NCBI GenBank assembly: GCA_002500665.1
Contig: DLRY01000026.1
Location: 1-41,306, forward strand
Length of the DNA stretch: 41,306 nucleotides
From: Opitutia bacterium UBA7876
GTDB lineage: Bacteria; Verrucomicrobiota; Verrucomicrobiia; Opitutales; Seribacteraceae
Direction of reading: 5' to 3'
Under the pieces are notes generated by a model. It searched no databases, was not told the origin of the DNA, and saw nothing but the letters and a program-made list of their open reading frames with translations. Shown here in pieces: positions 1 through 6,953 of the stretch; within the stretch, counting starts at the first letter, position 1; the number at the start of each line of letters is the position of its first letter. The position numbers were made by a program, and so were the translations under genes.

Positions 1-51
1 ACTTTCGCGGGGGCCGTTACTCTCTTCGTTCTCCTTTTCCTCAAATCCTGA
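1..51 (+). CDS. C-terminal end of a membrane protein (partial)
   Basis: Reading from base 1 in frame 1 gives a short hydrophobic stretch (TFAGAVTLFVLLFLKS) ending in TGA at 49-51. This looks like the last transmembrane helix of a protein whose body lies left of the window. The family cannot be named from 16 residues. It runs in the same direction as the thioredoxin gene, whose ATG lies 42 bases downstream, so the two could share a transcript. Confidence 0.5.
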   Translation, partial: TFAGAVTLFVLLFLKS

Positions 52-93
52 ACAACCGAAACCCGAACCTTCACAACCTTCACCGGCATCGAA

Positions 94-411
94 ATGAGCG
101 AACTCGTAAACTTGAACAAGGAAAGCTTTGATAAAGTAGTCTCCTCTGGAGACAAAACCGTCTTGGTCGACTTCTGGGCCCCCTGGTGCGGTCCATGCAA
201 GGCGCTCACCCCGATCCTTGAGGAAATATCCGGTGAAATGGGTGACCAGGTCGGTATCTACAAGGTCAACGTCGATGAGAATACGGACTTGGCCCAGGAA
301 CACGGCGTCCAGTCGATACCCACCCTTCTGGTCTACAAGGGCGGTGCGCTTTCGGAAACGATCGTTGGATTGAAAACCAAGGACGAACTGGTCGAAATCC
401 TCCAGTCCTGA
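94..411 (+). CDS. trxA: Thioredoxin
   Basis: Cytoplasmic dithiol-disulfide oxidoreductase of 105 residues, the usual length for bacterial thioredoxin 1. The redox motif WCGPC sits at about residues 31-35 in the canonical FWAPWCGPCKAL context. The cis-proline loop (SIPTLLVYKGG) and the C-terminal helix are present. There is no signal peptide. The ATG at 94 has no clear Shine-Dalgarno sequence, which is common in this window. The gene is convergent with menA, with 15 bases between the stops. Thioredoxin would reduce ribonucleotide reductase, peroxiredoxins and similar clients; no specific partner is encoded beside it. Confidence 0.96.
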   Translation: MSELVNLNKESFDKVVSSGDKTVLVDFWAPWCGPCKALTPILEEISGEMGDQVGIYKVNVDENTDLAQEHGVQSIPTLLVYKGGALSETIVGLKTKDELVEILQS

Positions 412-426
412 ACTTCTTGCGTCGTT

Positions 427-1320
427 TCAGGCGACTAGGGACAGCACGGCAAGAAAGCCATACGCCAGGATCCCAAGCGAGGTTGCCAGAAGGGCAAAAC
501 CGTATTGCTGTCGGGTAGATGCCTTGGATAACTTGAAGAGGCAGAAAAGCCCCAGTGGAAAAACCCAGACCACCAAGCTTACGTCCGGATCCAAAGAGGG
601 GCAAAGCAAGGTTGAGACCGCTAAGCCTAGGCCGTAGAGAACCAGGCCAGATCTTCGTCCAAGCAAGACCACGAGGGTGTTCTTCCCCACTTTCCCGTCT
701 TCCCGGCAATCACGGGTGTTGTTTACGACCAGCAGGTTGTTGACGGCAAACCCGATTCCCAACGGAACTACCCAATTGGGGCGCCAGTCTTGTCCGACCC
801 CTGCGACCAAAACATAATGAGTGGTTCCGACCGCCACCAAGCCGAAAAACAGGATTACGAAAAGATCCCCCAGTCCGTTATAGGCCAAGGGCAAGGGACC
901 ACCGGTGTAGGCAATTGCGAAGAGTACGCTGGCAATACCGATCCAGAGTAGGCTACGGTCTGCCTCCGAGATCTCCATCAAGACGACCCCGACGCCAAAA
1001 GCAAGTGCGAGGACGCAAAGCGAAACGACGAACATCGCCCTCGGTGCGATCATCCCGGATGCAACCGCCCGAGCCGGCCCGAGAGAACGATCATGATCGG
1101 CCCCGCGCCCATAATCGTAGTAATCGTTGGAGAAATTGGTGCCTATTTGCACCAGGAGGCAGAAAAGAAGGGCCAGTATGAAAAGGAAGGCGGGAAAGGA
1201 ACCCGTATCCCTGAAGGCCAAACCGGCCCCGACTGCAACCGGAACGACTGAGGCGACAAGCGTCTTGGGTCTCGCAGCCAGAACCCAAGCCTTGATCCTT
1301 CCCCCGGGGGAACCGTCCAT
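427..1320 (-). CDS. menA: 1,4-dihydroxy-2-naphthoate polyprenyltransferase (MenA, UbiA family)
   Basis: Integral membrane prenyltransferase of 297 residues that attaches the polyprenyl tail to 1,4-dihydroxy-2-naphthoate, the membrane step of menaquinone synthesis. The first Asp-rich Mg/diphosphate motif is NDYYDYGRGADHD at about residues 65-77. The second is NNTRDCREDGKVGK at about 200-213. Some eight or nine hydrophobic helices separate and follow them. The start at 1320 has a GAGG Shine-Dalgarno-like element about 8 bases upstream and lies 4 bases after the stop of the upstream pseudopilin gene, so menA appears to be the last gene of the murJ-pseudopilin operon. Other UbiA prenyltransferases are possible, but the N-terminal AARPKTL start and length fit MenA best. 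Confidence 0.9.
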   Translation of the reverse strand: MDGSPGGRIKAWVLAARPKTLVASVVPVAVGAGLAFRDTGSFPAFLFILALLFCLLVQIGTNFSNDYYDYGRGADHDRSLGPARAVASGMIAPRAMFVVSLCVLALAFGVGVVLMEISEADRSLLWIGIASVLFAIAYTGGPLPLAYNGLGDLFVILFFGLVAVGTTHYVLVAGVGQDWRPNWVVPLGIGFAVNNLLVVNNTRDCREDGKVGKNTLVVLLGRRSGLVLYGLGLAVSTLLCPSLDPDVSLVVWVFPLGLFCLFKLSKASTRQQYGFALLATSLGILAYGFLAVLSLVA

Positions 1321-1324
1321 CCGA

Positions 1325-2056
1325 CTACCTCGTTATGGCGAGGGGGAAACGGAAATGACTGCGGTACCTCTCCGCCACGCGCCTGAAACCGTCCGTTCCC
1401 CTGGAAGGATCCGGCACCTTGTACGGCCACTGGACGTCGATTTGCAAGGCCAGAAAACCGTTGCTGGGATGGTGCTGGTGGCGATGACCGATCGGATACT
1501 GCGTACACTTAATGAGGAAATAACGCTCACCCTCCGGGATCCAGCGCTGGGAATAAGGCAGGGTATCCCGGACGGTCTCGACTCCGAGCAGGGAAACGGG
1601 GAAACCGTTGGACTCGTTGAAGGGAACGTTGGCTCCACCGGAAAGGCTTTGCCAAGATTCCTGGGTGGCGCCTTCCTCATTATCATCCGGGTTGTTCATC
1701 TTTTCCACGTCCGACTCGATCACCCTCTCGAACTCGACCTGGCCTCCTTCCTTTCTGGCCACAAGCAGGACGTTCATTGGCGGCAACTCTTGCGGGTTGG
1801 TAGGGTTGGTCCAGCGAGTCGTACCCTTCTCCACAAGGCTAAAGCCCATCCTCTCCAGTTCCACTTGGACCCCGTCGACCAAGCCATAGGCCACGTTCTG
1901 CTGCCGAACCTTGCCGACGCCCTCGACTCCCCATGGGAGAAAACCCAAGAGTCCGCCGATCAGGAACCCAAAAACGGCCAAGGCAATGACGACCTCCAGA
2001 AGGGTAAACCCCTTGCATGGCATTCTCGGGCTTGCTTGTGGGATCTTGGCTTGCAT
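1325..2056 (-). CDS. Prepilin-type pseudopilin, GspI/J-like (Verru_Chthon cassette B-like)
   Basis: Predicted type IV pilin-like protein of 243 residues. It has a class III prepilin leader ending PCKG, then FTLLEVVIALAVFGFLIGG, a hydrophobic helix with Glu at mature position 5; this is the signal for prepilin peptidase cleavage and N-methylation. The body resembles GspI/J-like proteins and the verrucomicrobial cassette protein B type (GFTLLEVVIALAVFGF, then LLGFLPWGV). I chose the ATG at 2056 because it falls one base after the upstream stop (2058-2060). A longer form from 2128 would overlap the neighbour and give an unusually long leader. It is the fourth of four adjacent pseudopilin genes. 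Confidence 0.82.
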   Translation of the reverse strand: MQAKIPQASPRMPCKGFTLLEVVIALAVFGFLIGGLLGFLPWGVEGVGKVRQQNVAYGLVDGVQVELERMGFSLVEKGTTRWTNPTNPQELPPMNVLLVARKEGGQVEFERVIESDVEKMNNPDDNEEGATQESWQSLSGGANVPFNESNGFPVSLLGVETVRDTLPYSQRWIPEGERYFLIKCTQYPIGHRHQHHPSNGFLALQIDVQWPYKVPDPSRGTDGFRRVAERYRSHFRFPLAITR

Positions 2057-2057
2057 G

Positions 2058-2771
2058 TCAGGGTTGCTTGAAATCATCGAGATCCAGGACCGCATATCCG
2101 CCGAACCTCCGCATGAGGATGCCGGCAATGGAATTCGGGTCGTCGAACCTTAGGGGCTTGCCCGATGAAAGAGGGTTCAAGGCGCCGTTGGAGAGAACCA
2201 GCCTGGGAGGTTTCTGCAAGTTTGCCCCACCGCCTGCGGACGGATAAACGACGCTCCCCATCGAGTTAAAGGCCAAATAGCGGAATTTGGACCCGCTCCC
2301 AACCTTTCTCTCCCCCTTGAAAACGTCTTCTAGCTCGAAGTCGTCCTCCGCATAGCTCCAGACGGTATAGGCGTCCTCCCTCCAGTCGTCGGCCACCTCG
2401 CAGAAGGACTCATCCTCAGGGACGAAGAATACGCCATCGCTCAAGTAAGTGCCCTGCCCCATCACCAGCCACTTGGTCTCGTTGGTGGTTGCGCAGGTAT
2501 CCTTGACCACAAGCTCGACGTAGCGGTGGTATTTCTCGAGATCAGTCTCGACCGCATTGACGATGAGTCGAGTTTCCATCCCCGAGAGGGCGGCCCGGGT
2601 CCGGGCCTGCTGAACGAGGCCGAGCAATTCTCTCTGGGCGGCCCCCAATTCGGCCCCTCCGCCCCCGATCAGGCTAAAGCTTATCATGCCCATCATCAGG
2701 CCCATGACGACGAGCACGACCAGCAACTCGATGAGGGTGAATCCCCTTTGCCTGTCCTTGAATGATCGCAT
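2058..2771 (-). CDS. Prepilin-type pseudopilin, GspH-like
   Basis: Predicted pseudopilin of 237 residues. A short basic leader (MRSFKDRQRG) is followed by FTLIELLVVLVVMGLMMGM with the conserved Glu5. The segment AELGAAQRELLGLVQQARTRA after the hydrophobic helix is typical of GspH/FimT-like minor pilins. The soluble part is acidic and has three Cys residues near the middle. The start at 2771 is preferred over 2828, because 2828 would lie inside the upstream gene and lengthen the leader to about 30 residues. It starts 20 bases after the upstream stop and ends one base before the next start, so translation of the group is probably coupled. Confidence 0.82.
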   Translation of the reverse strand: MRSFKDRQRGFTLIELLVVLVVMGLMMGMISFSLIGGGGAELGAAQRELLGLVQQARTRAALSGMETRLIVNAVETDLEKYHRYVELVVKDTCATTNETKWLVMGQGTYLSDGVFFVPEDESFCEVADDWREDAYTVWSYAEDDFELEDVFKGERKVGSGSKFRYLAFNSMGSVVYPSAGGGANLQKPPRLVLSNGALNPLSSGKPLRFDDPNSIAGILMRRFGGYAVLDLDDFKQP

Positions 2772-2791
2772 CACGGCAAATGATTCGAGGT

Positions 2792-3481
2792 TTACTCCTC
2801 CGCCTCCAGGTATTTGTGGATGTCCCATGAAAAAACGTTGCGGGTCCCCAGTTCACCGGATTCGTCGTGGAGAACGTAGATCGCGACTTTCTGGCGGATT
2901 ACCTTGATCTTCTCCTCGGCCCGGTCAATGACGTCCCGGTCGTAGTCGTTGCGGAGGGCGTCCTTGATGTCGTTGAGGGCATTGCCGTCGAGCTCGATCA
3001 AGTCGTCGTTATCGGCATCCACGAGGACGTGAATGCTCGTTCCTCCCCATGCGTCTGCAAGAAAGCCATCCACCCCGAAATCATCTTCCGTCAGCTCGCC
3101 GCAATAATCTTCCCGCTTGTTGTTCTGCTTGAGAAGATCCCCCTCGAGCTTCGCCCATCGCTGGGTATCGGTGTTCCACATCCTTCCCTTGAGGGCGGCA
3201 ATGAAGGAATTATGCTCCTGCTGGTTGTCCCGACCAAGGATGACCGGCATCCCTTCCCTCTCCTCAAGGAGAAAGGGAGGGAAATAGCCTTTGTCCACCT
3301 GGTATTTGTTCAGGGCGCTAGCCCACTTGCTGAAGCTCGCCCGGGTATCCGCAATGCGGGCTTTGTCCACAACGCCCGTGTAGGTCGGGATGGCCACGGC
3401 AATGAGGATGCCTATGATGGCAATGACCACCAGCAGTTCAATCAAGGTGAAGCCTCGGGATGGGTGAGTTGATCTTTTCAT
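2792..3481 (-). CDS. Prepilin-type pseudopilin, GspG-like
   Basis: Predicted pseudopilin of 229 residues. The leader MKRSTHPSRG precedes FTLIELLVVIAIIGILIAV, with Glu5 present. After the helix, AIPTYTGVVDKARIADTRA and the ALNKYQVDKGYFPPF segment match the start of the GspG/PilA-type major pseudopilin fold. The C-terminal half (DADNDDLIELDGNALNDIK, then two more helices and YVLHDESG) is longer than in a classical GspG and acidic; I do not recognise its fold. It begins 10 bases after the stop of the pseudopilin at 3492-4112. Confidence 0.82.
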   Translation of the reverse strand: MKRSTHPSRGFTLIELLVVIAIIGILIAVAIPTYTGVVDKARIADTRASFSKWASALNKYQVDKGYFPPFLLEEREGMPVILGRDNQQEHNSFIAALKGRMWNTDTQRWAKLEGDLLKQNNKREDYCGELTEDDFGVDGFLADAWGGTSIHVLVDADNDDLIELDGNALNDIKDALRNDYDRDVIDRAEEKIKVIRQKVAIYVLHDESGELGTRNVFSWDIHKYLEAEE

Positions 3482-3491
3482 ATGGGTCGAG

Positions 3492-4112
3492 TTACCATTT
3501 GCCCGGCTCGGAAGGAGGAAAATTGTCGATGTCCATATCCTCCTTCTTGGGGGTTTGTGTTAGTTCTGAATCAAATTCGGATGCCTGCCCGTCGGGACCC
3601 TTGGAAAAAAGAAGGAAGCCCTTGTGCCCGTCTCGACGGGGAAACTCATAAACGTAAGGGTTGTTCCAAGGGTCCACCAGAAAGACCTCCGGAGCCTGGG
3701 CTCCTCTCATTTGCTCGAGGCTTAGGGTCACCAACCGGAGGTCCCCCTCCTCCCGCGAGCCGAGGACGAAATTATCCTTGTTGGGCAAAAAGCTCTTTCC
3801 TCTACGGTCGACGTCCACGTCTTCCCCAAACCGGTCGAGAAAACCCGTCAGGCACCGGAAGAGCAAAATAGCCCTGGCTTCTTCGTCGTCGGAATTGGCC
3901 AAAAGGTCCGTCTTGGGGAATCCGCCCAGCTCGCTCTTGTATTGCTCAAGGGCCAACTGAAGGGCCTCAACTTGGCTCTGGGCGGTCTTCTTGTCCTGCG
4001 TTTCGGCCCACCAACCGAAACCGGCAATGCTCATCGACACGAGGATGCCGATGATCACGATGACGATAAGCAATTCAATCAAGGTAAAACCCGAGCGGTT
4101 TCTAGTTCTCAT
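3492..4112 (-). CDS. Prepilin-type pseudopilin, GspG-like
   Basis: Predicted pseudopilin of 206 residues. The leader MRTRNRSG is followed by FTLIELLIVIVIIGILVSM with Glu5. The body has the GspG pattern: EALQLALEQYKSELGGFP after the helix and a C-terminal DPWNNPYVYEFP block followed by FLLFSKGPDGQASE, closely matching the DPWGNPY...SxGxDG signature of GspG. This makes it the best candidate for the major pseudopilin of the cassette. The ATG at 4112 gives a normal short leader; the upstream ATG at 4217 adds 35 residues overlapping murJ and is unlikely. It follows murJ after about 70 bases. Confidence 0.85.
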   Translation of the reverse strand: MRTRNRSGFTLIELLIVIVIIGILVSMSIAGFGWWAETQDKKTAQSQVEALQLALEQYKSELGGFPKTDLLANSDDEEARAILLFRCLTGFLDRFGEDVDVDRRGKSFLPNKDNFVLGSREEGDLRLVTLSLEQMRGAQAPEVFLVDPWNNPYVYEFPRRDGHKGFLLFSKGPDGQASEFDSELTQTPKKEDMDIDNFPPSEPGKW

Positions 4113-4182
4113 CAATATTTGAATCTTCCCCCAGACGTCCAATTTGTCAACGAAATCGTGCTTCGGGCCAAGGGCGTCCGCT

Positions 4183-5733
4183 TCATTTTGAGGAGGTGCT
4201 CCAAAGCCTTTTCCCAAGCTGCCTCGCCTCGGGTAAACCGCAAATGAAAAGCAAGACGAACTGAATCAGTACGCCGGCAGGGATAAAGAGGCAGAGGGTG
4301 AACAGGTTCCCCATCCGGGTCGGATCGAAATCGACCACGGACCGCAGCATCCACAGCCCTCCCGCCATGGCTCCGGGAGCAAGAAGCGTGGCGTGTAGAA
4401 AAAAGGGAGAAGGCTTGAGGTACTGTCGCAGCGAAAAGGGCTTCAGTTGAAGAAGGAGCAGCAAAGCTTGGAAAAGTGCGGCCCCCACGTTGGCCCAGGC
4501 AAGTCCGATAACCCCATACCGTTCCATAAGCAGAAGGCTCAGGCCCAGGTTGACCGCTAGGCTGAGGATGCCGGCCCAGAGGGGGGGCTTCATTTGCCTG
4601 CGGGAATGGAAGACCTTGATCAGGTAGGAGCAGAGGGCGTAAAAAGGCAAGGCGGCGGAGGCAACGACAAGAACTTGCGAAGCGCGGGCCACGTCCCCCG
4701 CTCCGAAACGGCCCCACTGGAAAAGAACGCTCAGGATCGGCTCCGCCAACATCGCAAGGCCAACGGTGGCGGGGAGAGTCAAAGCAAGCGTGAGCCTCCA
4801 GCCACGGGCAAAATGACCGGCAAATCCCTTTTCATCGGAACTGACAGAGCTTCTCGCCATTTCAGGGAACAGTACGGTCGAGATGGCAATCGCAAAAATC
4901 CCAAGTGGAAGCTCAATGAGCCGGGACGACAGGAAGAGATAGGGAACGGCGGATTGGTCTTCGAGAGAATAAGCCAGTAACCGCGAAACCAGAACGTTCA
5001 CCTGAGCCACGGCAGCCCCGAAAGCACCCACCCAAAAAAGAGCCTTCACCTGGTTTAAGGGTTCGGACCCCTCAAAATCGGGCTTCCAGTTCCAGCCTTT
5101 GAGCTTGGACAGTTGCAGCCATGGCATGGCCAACTGGAAAAGACCGCCGGCCAAGACGCCCAGGCAAAGGCAAGTCGCCAAATCCATCCCGTCCAGGTCC
5201 AACCACCACTTTCCCAGAATTAGGGATCCGATCATGCAAAAGTTCAGGATGACGGGAGAAAATGCTCCTGCGAAAAAAGCCCTGTGAGTATTAAGGGATC
5301 CTACCAGAATGGCCGAGAGACAGATCAGAAGAACGTAGGGAAAAATAATGGCATTTAGGTAGGCTCCGTTCAACCACTTGCCGGCGAGGTTCAGACTCGT
5401 GGGCAGGTACAGGGAAGTCAGGCTTACGACCAGGCTGAGAAGAAGCAGAAAAAGACCAAGCCGGGAGAGCACCTGGTTGAGGATCCGATGGGCTGGATGC
5501 AGGCCATTGCCTTGCAGTTGCTCGGCATAAACCGGAATGAAGGCCGAGCTGAGGGTTCCCTCACCGAGCATTCTCCGGAAAAGATTCGGGAGAGTGAAGG
5601 CCAGAATAAAGGCCGATGCGATGGCGGATGAGCCGAAGCAGGAAAAGAAAAGAACGTCGCGCAGAAGGCCAAGAACCCGCGAGACGCTCGTTACCCCGCT
5701 CACCACCGAAAGGCTCTTGAAAAGGTTGCTCAC
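4183..5733 (-). CDS. murJ: Lipid II flippase MurJ (MviN)
   Basis: Polytopic inner-membrane protein of 516 residues with about 14 hydrophobic helices, the size and topology of the MOP-superfamily flippase that moves lipid II across the membrane for peptidoglycan synthesis. The N-terminus (VSGVTSVSRVLGLLRDVLF, then AFILAFTLPNLFRRMLGEG with the SSAFIPVY segment) is diagnostic of MurJ, including the conserved Arg residues lining the cavity. The start at 5733 lies 70 bases after the stop of the TPR gene. It is the first gene of a tight same-strand run with four pseudopilin genes and menA. Confidence 0.95.
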   Translation of the reverse strand: MSNLFKSLSVVSGVTSVSRVLGLLRDVLFFSCFGSSAIASAFILAFTLPNLFRRMLGEGTLSSAFIPVYAEQLQGNGLHPAHRILNQVLSRLGLFLLLLSLVVSLTSLYLPTSLNLAGKWLNGAYLNAIIFPYVLLICLSAILVGSLNTHRAFFAGAFSPVILNFCMIGSLILGKWWLDLDGMDLATCLCLGVLAGGLFQLAMPWLQLSKLKGWNWKPDFEGSEPLNQVKALFWVGAFGAAVAQVNVLVSRLLAYSLEDQSAVPYLFLSSRLIELPLGIFAIAISTVLFPEMARSSVSSDEKGFAGHFARGWRLTLALTLPATVGLAMLAEPILSVLFQWGRFGAGDVARASQVLVVASAALPFYALCSYLIKVFHSRRQMKPPLWAGILSLAVNLGLSLLLMERYGVIGLAWANVGAALFQALLLLLQLKPFSLRQYLKPSPFFLHATLLAPGAMAGGLWMLRSVVDFDPTRMGNLFTLCLFIPAGVLIQFVLLFICGLPEARQLGKRLWSTSSK

Positions 5734-5803
5734 TTCACCGCCTCCCCGGCAGACGCCGACTGGTCGAAAAGGGGGCTCGCAGAAGCCGGGACGTTCGGCG
5801 AAC

Positions 5804-6127
5804 CTATTGTTTCGACTCCCGACATTCCGTCAAGAGGGCGCGGGCTTCTTCCTCCGGACCTTCGTGATTCTGTTCACGGGCCATTCGGACCGTCTCCTCG
5901 AAAACCACCGCTGCCTCCTCCGTCCGTCCAGCCTCCTTCTTGGCTTTACCAAGCAAGAGTGAGGCAATCATCCATTCCGGCTTGGCCGCGAGACAGTTCT
6001 CGAGTTCATCTATGCATTCCGCCAAGCTGCCTTCCTCAAAGAGGGCTTGGGACAGGCTGAAGCGGAAAAGATGATTCTCGGGGTTCCCCTCCAGTTTCTT
6101 GCGAAAAAGAGCGCTTCGCTCACTCAT
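5804..6127 (-). CDS. Small TPR-repeat protein
   Basis: Cytoplasmic protein of 107 residues with no signal peptide or membrane helix. It holds about two to three tetratricopeptide-like helical hairpins: NPENHLFRFSLSQALFEEG, then CIDELENCLAAKPEWMIASL and LLGKAKKEAGRTEEAAVVFE, with the W/L/G/Y/A/P spacing of TPRs. The N-terminus (RSALFRKKLEGNPENHLFRF) is a pattern I associate with small verrucomicrobial TPR proteins. It lies 17 bases downstream of the PP2C phosphatase and is likely cotranscribed with it, so it may be an adaptor for it; that link is inferred from position only. Confidence 0.75.
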   Translation of the reverse strand: MSERSALFRKKLEGNPENHLFRFSLSQALFEEGSLAECIDELENCLAAKPEWMIASLLLGKAKKEAGRTEEAAVVFEETVRMAREQNHEGPEEEARALLTECRESKQ

Positions 6128-6144
6128 GCAGGATACCCCGGCGG

Positions 6145-6858
6145 TTAAGTGAACTTAAGGCAAACGGCCGTAGAGTTGTCGGTCCCGCCATTCTGGTTGG
6201 CAAGGTCGACTAGGGATTGCACCAAAGCATCCGGTTCCATGGAAGAGAGCATCTCTTCTATCTTGGCCGTCTCGACCATATTGGTAACGCCGTCCGAGCA
6301 AAGCAGGATTACGTCGCCGGGAACAAGGATTCGCTCCCCTAGGTCGACGTCGAAATCGATGTCCTGCCCCATGCACCGGGTCAATGTGTGCATATAGTGC
6401 TCGGGCATGTCTTCAGCCGCTTCCGGGCCGTGTTTGTCGATAAGCTCGTCACCCAAGGTATGGCTCTTTGATATCTTCGTCAGCCCGTTGCCATTCTTGA
6501 GGAAAATGGAAGAGTCGCCAACGTGAGCGTAAAGCAGTTTATTGTCGATGATGCGCAAGGCCGAGAAAGTCGTGCCGATCCCGTTCTCCCCGCCCACAAG
6601 AACGCCCAGTTCGATAATATTTTCATGAACGGAGGTGGCCACCTTGAGGAGCTCATCCTCGGTGGCGCAACTTTCGGAGTCTTGGACGAGGGAGCCCAAA
6701 AAGCGAATGGCCAAGCGACTGGCCAAGGCCCCAAACGGCAAACCACCTACCCCGTCCGCAACGGCATAGAGCCCCTTTTCCTCATCCACCAAAAAAGAGT
6801 CTTCATTCACTTCGCGAACGAATCCGACGTCGGTGTGGCCATGTGATGTGATCGGCAT
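6145..6858 (-). CDS. PP2C-family Ser/Thr protein phosphatase
   Basis: Soluble 237-residue PPM phosphatase, about the size of the bacterial Stp/PrpC catalytic domain. Visible motifs in order are VREVNEDSF (metal Asp about 20), AVADGVGG (Asp about 35), TTFSALRI, the HVGDSS block, LCSDGVTNMV and the C-terminal GGTDNSTAV (Asp about 227). All metal-binding Asp motifs are intact, so it should be an active Mn/Mg-dependent phosphatase. There is no attached sensor domain. It is first in a two-gene unit with the TPR protein and has a sigma-70-like promoter upstream at 6889-6917. It would oppose Hanks-type kinases such as the one at 26777-27778, but no direct link is visible. Confidence 0.93.
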   Translation of the reverse strand: MPITSHGHTDVGFVREVNEDSFLVDEEKGLYAVADGVGGLPFGALASRLAIRFLGSLVQDSESCATEDELLKVATSVHENIIELGVLVGGENGIGTTFSALRIIDNKLLYAHVGDSSIFLKNGNGLTKISKSHTLGDELIDKHGPEAAEDMPEHYMHTLTRCMGQDIDFDVDLGERILVPGDVILLCSDGVTNMVETAKIEEMLSSMEPDALVQSLVDLANQNGGTDNSTAVCLKFT

Positions 6859-6888
6859 TATTCAGGGATAACTTCTAGGGCGGATACG

Positions 6889-6917
6889 ATTAGGATGCAA
6901 ACGACCGCAAACGTCAA
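6889..6917 (-). promoter_or_regulatory. Predicted sigma-70 promoter of the PP2C-TPR unit
   Basis: On the minus strand TTGACG (6917-6912) is separated by 17 bases from CCTAAT (6894-6889), giving a start point about 24 bases before the phosphatase ATG at 6858. The -10 part lies inside a 17-base motif that recurs at 9716-9732 upstream of another minus-strand gene. Prediction from consensus only. Confidence 0.45.
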
Positions 6918-6924
6918 TTTACAA

Positions 6925-6953
6925 AATTTTGCCGAATCCCCGACGTTTTCGGC
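6925..6953 (-). terminator. Possible weak terminator after the DinG-like gene
   Basis: Immediately after the minus-strand stop at 6954 the sequence can form a 6-bp stem, GCCGAA (6953-6948) with TTCGGC (6936-6931), followed on the minus strand by AAAATTTTG. The U-run is short, so termination may be weak. Confidence 0.35.
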
